A stretch of DNA of 64,000 nucleotides from Auricularia sp. M13 (lineage: Eukaryota; Basidiomycota; Agaricomycetes; Auriculariales; Auriculariaceae). The notes under the pieces were generated by a model, which was given only the letters and a program-made list of their open reading frames with translations, searched no databases and was not told where the DNA came from. Below are positions 1 through 11,578 of the stretch, piece after piece. The position numbers and the translations under genes were made by a program. The first letter of the stretch is position 1, and the number at the start of each line of letters is the position of its first letter. Location: contig CM073203.1 in assembly GCA_037042915.1 (NCBI GenBank), forward strand, positions 1,860,001-1,924,000. Reading direction: 5' to 3'.

Positions 1-155
1 GTTATGTTCAACCTTGCTATGCTTGATGCCCTGTCATGGCTTCCAGTTTGGCATTCAGTGATCAGTTGGACTGGTCCGGCACGATTCGCGGCGCATGCGT
101 ATTATTGCGAAGTCCATTATTGAATATAACAACGAGCGTGGGTTATTGAAGAAAT

Positions 156-2372
156 TTAGGAGACCGGGGTCAGCACGACAGGCAGCTGGACCTTATCGTC
201 CTTGCGAGTCTGCGGGCGCATCAGCTGGCCCGTGCGCGCCCAGAGCTCGGCCTCGTCGACAGCGAAGCGGAACTCGAACCCGCGGACGATGTGGAACAAC
301 AGCGACTTCATCTCGGCGACGGCGAAACGATGGCCGACGCAGGCGCGCGGGCCGCCAATGAAGCTCATCAAGTTCGGCGTAATTCCTGGTATGGTCGATG
401 CGTCGTGCGGAACATTGTCCCAGCGCTCAGGTCTGTTGTGCATCAGCACGCGTCATACGGCCGGCAGCCAAGAGGGCGGGGCTCACTTGAACTCGTCGGC
501 GTCGGGTCCCCAGATATCCTTGCTGCGATTGATGAGCCAGATAGGAACCTGTACCTGATCGCCGGTCTGGATGCTGTGAAAAACTCTGGTTCAGCAACAT
601 GCTCGCCAGCCATGGCTGAATACGAACCGTATCTGGGACACCATGTTGCCGTCCAGGTCCCTGACGGGCTTGCTGAGAGGGATGATATCGTCTTGGGCAG
701 CCTCGCGCGTGAGGAAAGTCACGACGGTATGCACGCGCAGCGTCTCGCGAACGACCTTGTCGAGGTAGGGAAGAGCGTTCAGCGTCTCCAGAATCGGCAT
801 GTCCGTTCCAACTTGCATCAACTCGGCACGTAGCTTCTTCTGTATCTCCGGATACGCCGCGAGCACGTACATGGCCCATGCCTTGAACGATCTCATACCT
901 ATATCTGCATAAGAACGGCGTACCTCGTCGTTTCGTGTCCTGCGAGCAGGAATGTCGGAATCTGAGCGAGGACCTCCTCGTCTGAAAGTCTGAACGCGGG
1001 GTCAAGGTCCTGAGCCAGGTTCGCCTGGATAAGTAGCGAGATGAGGTCCTTGCCGCCGATGGACGTCTTCTCGATGCGCTTGACCCCCGCGAGATCGCTG
1101 AGAATGGCCTGCTTCTTCTCTTGTACGATGCGCATGCCGATCTCGTCCATCTTCTTCTTGCTATCGTCGAAATCCTTTATGCGCTGGTCCGGCTGTCGGA
1201 AATTGACGGTTGTCAGTGCAGTGTTGAGCGCGAAACTACCCGTCAAGTCACTCACGAAAAGCGCGCGAAGGATTGGGAACTGGTTATAAAGAAAGCCGCG
1301 TACTTGGGTGCCAGGCTTGACGTCGACGCGGAAGACCTTGTCGAAGGCCTCGGCGAGCTCGTTCTTGGTGCCCTGCTCGTTGAGGGTGTTGAACTCGTAG
1401 TCGAAACCTATTGCAGAATATAATTCCAGCGCACTCATCCCAACGCTCCGAGACTCTCGCACCTGCTTTCCCAATGGCGTCAAGAGTAGCCCTGCTTAGC
1501 CAGTCTAGAGCGTTGAGTTCCACGCTGCCCCCGGCGTCCATGCATTTGTTGTACCAGAGCTCACGCATCTAGTAAGGCCAGCTAAGTTTCCGCATACCTT
1601 ATGAACTACTCATACCTTTGCAGATATCTCGAGGAACGTCTTCGTCATCTCGCGAACATGGGCGTGGCCGAAGCCGGGGTTCATGATCCTGCGCTGAATT
1701 CAAGTGTCAGTCTGGAGAGCATCGGCAGGACAAAGTCTATAAGCACCTGATCCCTGTGCTGCTCGCCTGGCCGAAGAGTTCAGCGTCCGTCGCGACGGGA
1801 TGCACCTCACCAAGCTTACCCTCGGTATACAGTACTCCTGCCGGTCGATCAGCGCACTGCTCGCAACGCAGCCGCGGACGCTCACCTTCGCCAACGATCT
1901 TCAAAAATCCGCGCCGCTGCGCCTCGGTCTTGTGCCAGACGTTCGTCGCAAAAAGCACGTGGGTGATAGCACGCGTGTCGGTCGTGACGAGCTGGTATTT
2001 CTGCAGCGCGGATACGAGCGTCAGTCTGAGGCGCTGCACAGAACCATGGGGGACTGAACACACCCCCATGAAGCCCCGGATAGCGAAGGTGTTGCCGTAG
2101 GTGTTCACCCAACCCTGCTGGATCTGCATGCCCTCGCCCTCGAACATCTGGCGGATGTTGCCAGAGAGCCAGTTCGTGGAGACGGTGTGCGGTCCGGGCA
2201 GCTTGCGCAGAGGCGAGCGGCTGCTGCGCCAGTAGATGTAGACATTGCTGAGCAGCTGGTATGCGACGTAGGAACCAATGACGACGAGGCCGGCTTGGAA
2301 CCAGGATACGGAGTTCCAAGGATAGTTGGCCAGCGTCGAAAGCGGTTCGCGGCTCCAATCGATGGCGGTCAT
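156..2372 (-). CDS. Cytochrome P450 monooxygenase (multi-exon, appears intact)
   Basis: Haem-thiolate monooxygenase, expected on the ER membrane with a P450 reductase partner; substrate unknown. The ATG at 2372 gives MTAIDWSREP, followed by a hydrophobic N-terminal anchor (WFQAGLVVIGSYVAYQLL) and the proline-rich LPGP hinge. Helix I reads LAGHETT (about 930-960), helix K reads ETLR in the ExxR position, the PERW-type motif is made by splicing, and the haem loop is FIGGPRACVGHRFA with the ligand cysteine (about 340-400). The frame stays open across all junctions I tested. One intron near 430-490 joins DADEF to KPERW. A 20-nt micro-exon at 1747-1766 restores the expected EGEQHRDQRRIMNP stretch. 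The protein is about 530 residues, normal for fungal P450s. The CYP family was not assigned; basidiomycete CYP5150-like families are plausible (inference). Confidence 0.9.
1747..1766 (-). other. 20-nt micro-exon of the P450 gene
   Basis: Between the exon ending VLYTEG and the exon starting RRIMNPGFG, the conserved basic stretch of P450s is missing unless a 20-nt exon is used. It is bounded on the coding strand by CAG upstream and GTGCTT downstream. The two flanking introns are about 52-53 nt each, start GTAAGC and GTGCTT, and end CAG. Using it gives EGEQHRDQRRIMNP, the usual pattern. Skipping it leaves a stop or a gap. Confidence 0.7.
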
Positions 2373-3840
2373 AGAGAACGCGGTAACTGCAATGCAAGCG
2401 CAAACGAAGTGAGAGGTGGAGGGGGAAGGGAAGCTGCTCCCGAGGTTAAATACGCGCGCTGTGGATCCCGAAGTGCAAACGCATCGCAACCAATCAGGTG
2501 TGGGCAATTGTGAGAGGTATACGTACAAGGCGCAGAGCGTGCCTCGGGATTCACATCCCGAAGACCCGCGGGCGGCCGCTCACAGTATGATGACCACGTC
2601 AAAGCACCGTCAGACAATGTTTTGTCGGGGGCCGGAGAAGCTGTCTCCGGCCGCCTGCCAGATGACCATTGACTACGCGATCAATCCAGATCTAGTTGAA
2701 CTAGAAGCTCAGTCTCGAGTACTCGCTGCTCGAGAATGTCCTGTAGCCAGAGGCTGGAGAGAGCAAGACGGCGTAGTAATGGCACTGGGCGGCCTCATCC
2801 CATTATATGCTGGCGACCGGCAGACCGGCGCCCGCGCCAATCCTTGATCACGGATCAGACAGACGGACATAAGTCATTAGCCACATGCGGAGTTGTCAAT
2901 CTTGTCTTTTCGGCCAGCTTCGCGAGCTTCAAGTTTCGAGTCAAAACTCCGTTTCCAATATACTGTACGACTCACAGAAAATTCAGAGACGCGGAAGTCA
3001 TCGACATTTACTGGGAAGACCTGATACGATCCATCAATATGGTATAATGAGGCACCAAGTACTTAAACACCTGGAAGGTATGCCTGGAGCCATGCCGCGC
3101 TCGTTATAAACGACTGAAGTGCCTGGGCCGAGAGTGAAGTATGCATTTCTCCGCGATAAAAAGGGTTTAAGCAGCACAATGATCTGGCGGGAATTCTGCA
3201 GAACATTTCGTCCAGTTCCTGGCGGGCTCGACAAATACATCAGCCGCACGAAGGATATCCAATAAAAATGGGTAGATATTGGAGAGGCGGCGACCCGTGT
3301 TGCGGAGGCCACGTTGAGGGAGTGGGACCCGTTCGACTGCCTCGATTAGGTAATGCTGCGCCTCCGGTCAAACCGCCGTAGAGCGATAGAGCACGATACA
3401 AGAATCATTCAGAAGTCATAGACCTTGGTCGTCGTTCTAGTCAGCCGCGCTCATATGACCATCGTAGCGTTGGTTAATAACAGCAAGAAACCGGGGTGTA
3501 GCCAAGATGTAGCGACAGCCTGAAATGCGGCGGTGCAAAGACCCGTGGATTCAAAAGCATGAGCGGGTCGTGTATGAATGCCAACCAAGAACAATATCGG
3601 TACTTCGCACTCTGCGCTAGACAGGCTGGCTCGTGGTGACTTTACTCGATCCCTGAGACTCCTGCGTACCTCATTTTTCGCCTTCCTGCTCCAGTCTGCA
3701 GAAAATAGTCCTCGCCTGACTGGATTGTTATATTGAGCGGCGCGCAGTCAGGCGCAAAATAGAGTCTATGACCAAATCTGCACGGAAAAAGGAAGTCAAG
3801 AGCCGTCTCGGCAGGTCCCGCTTCTTGTTCCCGCGCGTCC
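2373..3840. other. Intergenic, no gene recognised
   Basis: About 1.5 kb between the start of the P450 gene and the start of the polymerase gene, two divergent genes. Open frames here are short, lack splice logic and match nothing I recognise. It should hold both promoters, but I could not point to a clear TATA box. Confidence 0.5.
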
Positions 3841-6565
3841 ATGTCCCCGCGCCGTCCGACGCTGCCGGACCCGTCTTCGTCGTCGTCTGCCGCAGAATAT
3901 ACGCCGCTAAAAGAGGGACCATTATCCGGATTATCCCTGTACATTATCCAAGCCAAGCTCCCGCCATCGTCCGTCGGGGAGCTCTTCAAACTCGCCGAGG
4001 AACTGGGTGCTGCTATCGTTCCGAACATCGAGGACGCCGACATCATCGTGACCGCCATCACCATGCGCGCGCGGCTGGAACGGCATATACCCTGGAAGCT
4101 CGCCGTGCGTCCCAGCGAGCAGCGGGCAGAGGATGACACGCGCTCTGACGTCACGCGTCTTGTATGCGCCTGCAGATGCAAAAGGACGTCGTCACGCCCG
4201 CCTGGCTGCACGAGTGCGCAGCTCAACGTATTCGGCTCAGCGCGCAGCTCTTCCCCGCTTTACGCTCTGTGTCCACGCAAACGCCGAACCGCTTGAAGCG
4301 CAAAACGCCGCCGGGACATCTAACGCCGCCGCAATCGCCGTACATCCGCACCGGGTCGCGTACTGCTACACCACAGCCGCCTTTGTCGCCCACGGCTACT
4401 CCTCCGCCTGATACGCCGCCGCCCGAAGGTCTGCCCATGATGCCGCCGCGAGAGCTTCTGGAACAGTTTCCGCCGAAAAGTAAGTCTGCGGTCATGCGTC
4501 TCCATCCGCTGGTTTGCCCGAACCAACGACTGGTCGAAGGTGCGCCTGTATTTCTGTCATAAACGGTATTTCTGAAACTTTTCTTCAGAGCTTGGCGTCA
4601 TCCGCAATGCTCGGAAACTCGAGGGCGAAGACCGCAGTGCACTCAGCTACTCGCGCGCCATCGCCAGTATCAAGGCGCAACCTGCAGAGTTTCGGACTAT
4701 CAAAGACATTAAGGTAGACTCACGGATACTCTTCCTGATTAACTAGAAGCTCATTTGAATATTTTTGCGCGACTTTGCAGGATGTCCCGTTCGTCGGAAC
4801 GAAGATCGCCAACATGGTTCGTCATCACGCCCTACCCTGCTCATGCGCTCGTTTGCTCACATATATCCCTTTTATCTGCGCTTCTAGGTGGAAGACTACC
4901 TGAATCGCGGAAGAATATCAGAAGCAGAAGAGCTCCGAGCGAGCGAACGCTTCACGAGCCTGAGCGAGCTGACGACCATACACGGCATCGGCCCCGCGAC
5001 GGCGCGCGAGCATTACGCGCGCGGGCTGCGCACACTGGAATTGCTCGATCGATTTTATGGCGTCGTCGTGCCTGACGGGTACGGCGTTCTTCGCCCCTTT
5101 GAGACTCGGGTTTGGATCGCTGATGGAGCCTGCAGGTACGGCGGATGGGTGCGAAACGAGGCCGAGCTCGATGTAAGGGACGAAGATGGCTTGGAGAGCG
5201 TCATTCGCGAGGCGCTTGCGCTACGAGGGGAGTTGAACCAGAAGTTCGTAGCGGCGAACGATATGCCTTCAATTGCGTGCGCCGAGCTGATTGCAAATTT
5301 GCGCAGAATTTCTAGGCAAGAGGTGGAGCGCATTGCGGAAGCCGTGTTCAACGAGCTCGAGGCGATCGAGCCGGGCTGCTTGTATACGATATGCGGAGGG
5401 TGAGTATGCTGTCCTGTCCTGGCTCGTCTGGTTCTTGGTCCCTTGTCCGTCTGCTAGGACTTCTCTGCTGCGCTGCTCGTCTTCCGCGAATCTGGAGACT
5501 TCACTTCCCCGGGTTCTTTTCAGCGACTTGGTATATCTGTCTCCGTCTCTGCTCCCGGGTCTGCTGCTCACTGCTATGATGCCCTGCGTACGTTTTGTCT
5601 CTCTCCATGCTCTGGCACGTTACCGACCACGCTTGCTCGCCGTGCCTGAAGGCCTGAATGCTCTGGCGGAACTCCGGCTGTTCCAGCGAACTCTGTACGC
5701 CCCGCACCTACTGCTCCGAGGAATTCGGGACCTTTGACCTGTTATGCTCCCGCGTCTCGAGACCTGCCACTCCGCAGTCTTACCTCTGATGTCGTCTTGG
5801 TCTTGCACAGCTGCATTGTGCACGAAGCTGAGCTTTCCCATCAGGTACCGCCGTGGCAAACCGGAGAGCAACGACGTCGATATCGTCTTCACGCACCCGG
5901 AGGCGCGTCGCGTGCGCGGACTGTGCACGCGGCTCGTCGAGCGGCTCAAGATAGTCGGTTGGTCTCCGCAATTCTCCTTCCCACAGCGTGGACTGATTGC
6001 TCATACGATCGCAGGTATCGTCATGCGCTCCTGGAGTATGCTTTCTCCATACTCTCCTCTCCTCATGGCTGATGCTCGCGCACTCGCAGGCCACAACCAG
6101 ACGTTCCGCAAGATCGAGCCGGACCGCGTGCACTCGCCCGGGCTCGACAAGTCACTCGTCGTGCTTCGTCTCGCGCCGGACCCGACGGCGCGGCGCGTGG
6201 ATTTGATCTTTGCGCCGCCTGAGGCGTACTGGGCTGCCGTCGTTGGATGGTGCGTGAGCTCCATTGTCGTGACACGTATTCGTTTCAGGCTGATGCGAGA
6301 GGAATTGTAGGACGGGCTCGATCATGTTCGAGCGCGACCTGCGCCTTGCGGCTAAGGAGCGCGGGCTCAAGTTTAATGATTCGGGCATGTGCGTGCTTTG
6401 CCTAGTTCGGTGATGCGTGGGCTGCGATGATGCTGATGGACGGTGTGCGCGTACAGAACGCGCCGAGTGAATGGCGAAGTTATCCCCGCGAAGGACGAGC
6501 GCGACGTGTTCGCCATTTGCGGCGTGCCGTGGGTCGAGCCTGTTTGGCGGAATGCTGATTTGTGA
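3841..6565 (+). CDS. POL4: DNA polymerase X family, lambda/Pol4-type (BRCT-HhH-palm)
   Basis: Gap-filling polymerase expected in the nucleus, acting in non-homologous end joining and base-excision repair. In order: a BRCT domain (SGLSLYIIQAKLPPSS to VTPAWLHEC with its conserved Trp, about 3930-4215); a Pro/Thr/Ser-rich linker; the 8-kDa-like helix-hairpin-helix region (KDVPFVGTKIANMVEDYL); a second HhH (ELTTIHGIGPATAREHY); and fingers/palm with GGYRRGK and the metal-binding aspartates NDVDIVF and RRVDLIF. The TGS motif follows (TGSIMFERDLRLAAKERG), then the C-terminal ERDVFAICGVPWVEP. The ATG at 3841 was chosen because it precedes the BRCT domain in frame; the earlier ATG at 3768 is in another frame. 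At least eight short introns are needed, plus one of 445 bp at 5400-5844. The protein is about 590 residues, within the lambda/Pol4 range, and all catalytic residues are present. Confidence 0.93.
5400..5844 (+). other. 445-bp intron inside the polymerase palm motif
   Basis: The donor GTGAGT follows ATATGCGGAG and the acceptor ATCAG precedes GTACCGCCG. Joining them makes CGGYRRGK, the conserved nucleotide-binding loop of X-family polymerases, so the borders are secure. It is about eight times longer than the other introns in this gene. It shows no recognisable coding content. Confidence 0.85.
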
Positions 6566-7293
6566 GTGCGAGGCGGGCGTGCGGGCAGTCGAGGGAAGGC
6601 TTCGATCATGATGGGGTGTACTCTAATGGAGGTGGGTGTGAGATATGTTGTGTGAACTGTTGATGTATGCGTCCTTTCAAATGTATGTTCCACTGTGTAT
6701 TCTTAGTATGTCGTTCAAGTCAATGTTTGCGCGTGAAGAGTTGGGAATGATAGCTCTTGCGCGTTTCTTTTCGTTAACCGAGGTTACGCACGGAAGGTTG
6801 CAGGTGAGAGATCGCCAGAAAGAGACCTAACGCACTGGAGAGACTGCTATAGAGTGCTTCAGACAAAATCTGTAGTCTTGTGTATGATTAAAACAAAATA
6901 TTCGCTTTACTGGCGAATGTAGAGACGTCTCCGTTAGATGTTGGTAGAGTATGGTAGATTGAACGAGCCTGGGGAAGTTTTCGTAGAGCAGCGGCTGAAG
7001 ATACAGAAGCTCAAGTCCGAGCGCTCCGGGCATTGGCGCCATAAGGAGGTTTTGAGAGTGGGATTAGATGCACCTGAGACGGATACAAAAGACTATGCAC
7101 ACGTTACAGGACGTGCGTGTACGCTGATAAATAGCCGATCAGCTCCTCGTAACCCATGTCGCGTGAGACAGCGGAGGAACGCTGTGCATGAGCTGCGCGG
7201 AAGTCAACTGTTGAAGTCGAGTGCTAGTGACCTACATGAAAATGTTGTAAATGAACAACTCGCCGGGCGGTGCAATCATTACTGACTTTGAGT
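6566..7293. other. Intergenic, no gene recognised
   Basis: About 730 bp between the convergent ends of the polymerase gene (plus) and the small 72-residue gene (minus). It presumably holds both 3' untranslated regions. I see no coding frame with splice support. Confidence 0.5.
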
Positions 7294-7559
7294 TCATGTG
7301 GATCCTGTCTTGGACTCCTTGGGCACAGCGGGCTCCTCCGGTGGAGATGGTGGAGCTTTGGGGGTTTGCCACTGAGCAATCATCCATGCGGGACGAGGGG
7401 CATCGACGTCGCTCCTCCGGGGAGAGTGCCAAAGCCGAGGGTTGCCGCTGAAGTTGGCGAGCGGTCCGGTAAGGTGCTATACCTGGTATGTATCATAACA
7501 GAGTGAGAAAGCGTACAACATACATCGCCGCGGCTAGGAGTCGAATCGTGCTGCGCCAT
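7294..7559 (-). CDS. Small spliced gene, 72-residue protein of unknown function
   Basis: The ATG at 7559 opens MAQHDSTPSRGD. A 47-nt intron at 7477-7523 (donor GTATGT, acceptor TATAG) then joins in phase 0 to HLTGPLANFSGNPRLWHSPRR. The frame continues through PAWMIAQWQTPKAPPSPPEEP to a TGA at 7294. Exon lengths (36 and 183 nt) give 73 codons including the stop. The product is hydrophilic with a Trp-containing middle and a Pro/Glu-rich tail. It has no clear membrane segment or targeting signal, and I do not recognise the family. Support is the clean splice and the protein-like composition of exon 2. Confidence 0.55.
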
Positions 7560-8056
7560 TACGGGAGTCAAGTGAAGGACGGGGACGGGCGGTGAAGGAG
7601 GCGAAGGTGAACGTTCTGAGACAGCGATTACTCTGCGCCGCTCTTTTGTAGAGCTGGGACGGCGCCTGATCCCGCAACCAAGTTTACAATCATAGTATTC
7701 CGCAGCATACTGAGACGTCTGAGGGAGCTGACTGATTCTGACTCGGTTCAACAAATGTCATTCGCCACGAACTTTGAGAGAGTGCGACAAAGCGTCGGGG
7801 TTGCCAAATGGGTTCAGATCCACATACCAGTGTGGGCTATCGATTGATCAAGACTGCGCGGGGAGTCAGCGTCTCTCATTCTCAGTGCCCAATCCCAATG
7901 CCACGATCGACTCAGACTGCGCATCCATGGCGGACAAGTCTCCATGATGACTCGCTCAACGTACAGTGCCGGGCGAGGACAACCCTAGACCCTGAATGTT
8001 CTAGCATGAGCTGAATAGAGTCCCACAGGTTCCGGAGCGCGGAAGCAATTCGCGTC
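7560..8056. other. Divergent intergenic region
   Basis: About 500 bp between the starts of the 72-residue gene (minus) and the glutathione transferase gene (plus). It is probably a shared promoter region. No coding frame was recognised. Confidence 0.4.
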
Positions 8057-9245
8057 ATGGCCTCGACCACAACCGACACAGGGACGCGTTACAGAACAGA
8101 ATGCACTGGGCTCGCGCTGCAGACGGCCAAAGCACACGCGATTGACTCGGATACCGTTCTGTTTGGCGCATGCTTCTGTCCCTTCGTCCATCGCGTTTGG
8201 ATTGCGTTAGAGCTCCTGAACGAGCCGTATCAGGTACGCAGCAGCTCCATACCCTCTGCCCCAAGATCTGGAATTGAAATCTCTCTAGTATTGTGCGTAT
8301 GCCGCGCTTCCCGCTTTGCCAACCCGAAACCGGAGAAACTCACCTTGTCGGTTCTGACAGACGAAGTCGATCCGTACGCGAAGCCTGCGGATTTGCTGGA
8401 AGTCAGTCCCAAAGGTCTCGTTCCCGCCTTGCGTTTCAAGGGTAGTCCTCCTCGGTCAATCCACGAGAGCACCGTCATTCTTGAATATCTTGAAGAGTAC
8501 GCCATGATCTCAGCATCACCAATTCTTGCCCTGCGCTGAAATAGATTCGCAGTGTCGCCGCGGTGAAGGGCAAGGCTCTCATCCTCCCAGACCGCGCGGA
8601 CCCATGTGCATACCCCAAACACTCCTTGTTATACCTCAAAGCTGAAGCGAAACATCTCCGTAACTGCAGACGCCCGCGCACAGGCCCGCCTCCTGGGCGA
8701 CCACGTCAACCGCGCCCTCGTCCCCGCATTCTACAGGTACCTCCAAGCGCAGGACGCTGACGCGCAGATATCCGGAGGAAAGGAGTTCAACGACGCCCTG
8801 GCCGCGCTGGCGGAGAAGCTCGAGAAGGCGCCTGCGAGCGCTGCTGGGCTGTGGAACACGGACGCGGAGGCCCTGGGCTGGGCGGACGTTATGGCGGGTC
8901 CCTGTGCGTTACGGCGCATCTCCCCATGCCGTCGTAGCAAGAAGCGCTCATGAGTTGAGGGACGCAGGGCTGTATCGTGCCACCGTCGTGCTTGCGCATT
9001 ACCGCGGATGGACGGTCCCTGAGGCGAACTCGAACACGGGCGCATGGATCCGGCGTATTATCGCGCATCCCGTCTTCGCGCGCACGACCAGCACAGACGA
9101 GCTTTACCTCGCAAGCTACGAGAGGTGCGTCCCGCGCTGCGTTGAATCACAATATCATTGAGCTTGGAATCGCAGATACGCATTCAACCGGCCCAACACC
9201 AGCCAAGTCGCAGATGCCATAAACGCTGGGAAAGGGCTCCCATAA
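8057..9245 (+). CDS. Glutathione S-transferase, omega-like
   Basis: Cytosolic glutathione-dependent transferase or thiol reductase. The thioredoxin-fold N-terminal half reads VLFGACFCPFVHRVWIALEL, with Cys-Pro-Phe in the position of the omega-class catalytic cysteine. The glutathione-binding region follows: SPKGLVPALRF, then HESTVILEYLE (the Glu-Ser-x-x-Ile motif). The helical C-terminal domain includes ARAQARLLGDHVNRALVPAFYRYLQ, GWTVPEANSNTGAWIRRI and ERYAFNRPNTSQVADAINAGKGLP. The ATG at 8057 is the first in frame. At least four introns are needed. One joins DP to YARAQARLL (acceptor after CTGCAG near 8670) and the last, near 9126-9175, joins E to RYAF. The first intron border, after LNEPYQ, is not settled. 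Basidiomycete omega-like and etherase-type GSTs share this layout, so the substrate cannot be named. Confidence 0.88.
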
Positions 9246-10087
9246 GATAGTGAAACATGTAGCATTTGGCCGGAGCGATTCCGCGTCAATGTAGTACATA
9301 TTGTCGTATACCGTAGAAGGCCAGACAATGTTTATTACCCTCATCATGAACATCATCAGAGCAGGTGCGCAAAATCCGAGCCACTATTTCTATCGGCCGT
9401 GCTTTTCTCAAGATCTGAACATTGGCAGCAGTCCAAGCCGTTGAATCTCGATCGTGACGAGCGCTGCGTGGAAGGCGCATAGCCACCCAAGCAATGCTGC
9501 GCCACCCATGGAGAGAAAACAGAATCAGAACCGCATCCACGCTTCCTGCCCGTTGACAGAAGGGATCGATGATCCACGCCCTAAGCGGGCAGGATACTGG
9601 ATAGGAGTCCTCATCGCTTGCGGCTCGCACCCAACGGCTGCGGCGAGGCGCAGTACAGTTCTAAAGAGTCGTGTTATAGAACGTCGTAATCATCGCCGGC
9701 CAGTAACCACAATAATAAGACAGGACGTAGACGGCGACGGTGGGAGGCGTAACGAGGGGAGGGGAGCAGTTATGCTGTATGGAAACAGGTGCTAAACGGA
9801 GGCGCGGGAAAAGAAAAGATACAATGTGGGATGCCAGACGCAGAAGAAAATCGGAAGCGAGAGCACGACAACGGGGACGCAGAACGCAGCTATAAAATAA
9901 ATAAATAAGCGGGGCGCGAATAGACTAGCGTTGCAGGGGTGGTCTACGATAAGTCAAAGGAGCGGCGAGGAAGGCCCCTGCAAGATAGCGATACGTGCAT
10001 AGAAGAGGAAGAGGAAGAACAAAAGTGAAAAGCAAAAACATAAAGGGGAGAGAAATGAAGAAGGGGGAAAAGAGTCGAGGTGAGGCT
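9246..10087. other. Convergent intergenic region
   Basis: About 840 bp between the 3' ends of the GST gene (plus) and the bZIP gene (minus). A stretch near 9890-9910 (TATAAAATAAATAAATAAG) is AT-rich and may lie in the bZIP 3' untranslated end. No gene is seen. Confidence 0.45.
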
Positions 10088-11578
10088 TTAGCAGACCTCG
10101 ACTTCCCATTCGCCGCTCGTGCTGCCGACGCTCTGCCCACGGAGGGCTACGCGGACGCGGCGGGTCGGCCCAAGCTGCATGGCAGGCGCGGGGCCCTGGG
10201 CCGGGACCTGCTGCTGGGGCGCTTGCCCCTGTTGCACTTGCTGAGGCCATGCGCCGGTGTCGGAGAACGTCGTCTGATACGAGCTTGCACTGCCTGGATG
10301 CGACAGCGGCAGCGGCTCGGAGCTGTACTCCGGCGTCGCGTAGAGCTGCTGTTGCTGCTGCTGCGGCACGGAGACGTGGCATCGAATGCGGTTGTCCTCC
10401 GTCTGCGAGAACGCGATGTCGAACTCGGCCGAGGCCGCGGAGAGCTCGTCAGGCGCCGCGGGCGACGCCCCGGCGAGGCGCGACTGCCAGCGCGCGATCG
10501 ACTCGTAGTTAAACGGCGTCGCGGTCACCGGCGTCGGCTCCTCCGCTTGGCCCGTCGGGGTGAAGCAGAACTTGGTCGTCGGGGGCGACATGCTTGACAA
10601 AGAGAGCAGTGCCTGAAATGGCGCTGATTATGAGACCGAAACGGGCGCTGCACAGGGATGAACACGACGCACCATCAGCCCCATGCCGATAACCTGCGTA
10701 TCGGTGGTCGTCGTCCGGTTTACGCTGTCCACGGAGTTCTGGCGGTATGAAGACCCCTGGGAGGACGACGGCGACGGCGAGCGCGAGGAGTGCAGCGTGG
10801 CGAGCTCGTGCTCAAGCGCGTTGATGCGCGCCTGCAGCGCGGCGACGTGCATCTGGTGGGCCTCGGAGGGCGCCATGTTTTGGACGCCGGACGCCAACTG
10901 CGACATGAGGCGGGCATTCTGCGCCTCGAGCTCGTTCACGCGGCTGTAAATTGTGCGTCAGCGAACGGAGGCACACAGGAATCAGGAATGCTGATGGCAC
11001 GGGACGCACTACTCCATCGCCTCGAACTCCTCGCGCTTGCGCTGGCGGCTGAGGAAGGCGGCGGCCCTGTTTTTGACAAGACGCGCCTCACGCTTGGACA
11101 GGCCCGTAACGTCCGGAGGCACGAAATCCTTCGAGCTTATACGCTCCCCTCGGGCGCGCTTCGGGACCGTGGGCGGCAGAACGTGCATGCCGTGCGACAT
11201 GGGCAGCTCAGCGGCCATGCCCGCGGGCGAGGGCATCACGTAGAGCTGGCCGCGCGAGATATTGGGCAGCGCAGACGAGGACGGGTCCAGGTCGTCGACG
11301 AAGTAATGCTGCTGATGCTGAGGCAGTGGGTGATGCATCTGCGACGCCCCCGCTGGGGTCTGCGGCAGACTAGTGCTGCGCCGGTGCTCGGGGTGCTGCT
11401 GGTGGTCGCTGTACGCGAAATGCTGCTGCTGCTGCTGTGGGTGGTGATGGTAGGACATGCCGCCGTTGAGCGGGATCGCCGGCGGGGCGGGCGCTGGTAC
11501 ATAGGAATAATTATCCTGGGCCGACGTTGTCGCGACCGAGTAGTCCTGCTCGAGTCGTGGGTGCGGCGCAGCAAACAT
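10088..11578 (-). CDS. bZIP transcription factor (basidiomycete ATF6/CREB3-like type)
   Basis: Nuclear DNA-binding regulator. The ATG at 11578 gives MFAAPHPRLEQDYS; the frame upstream has only a GTG. Next come His/Gln-rich runs (QQQQQHF, HHPLPQHQQHY). The basic region is LSKREARLVKNRAAAFLSRQRKR, with the Asn-x-x-Ala-Ala-x-x-Ser-Arg signature. The leucine zipper (MESRVNELEAQNARLMSQL, then ALQARINALEHELATL) is reached across an intron around 10940-11008. A Ser-rich linker leads to QVIGMGLM, which a second intron (about 10600-10640) joins to a hydrophobic ALLSLSSMSP. The tail after that carries TPFNYESIARWQSRLAG and glutamine runs. The short hydrophobic GLM-LLSL stretch resembles that of fungal ATF6-like bZIPs but is too short to call a membrane anchor. 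The protein is about 450 residues. Confidence 0.88.

Noticed and set aside
7530-7575. tRNA-like B-box (GATTCGACTCC on the minus strand)
   Set aside because: The A-box-like sequence directly abuts the B-box and no cloverleaf can be drawn. The stretch is better explained by the first exon of the 72-residue gene.
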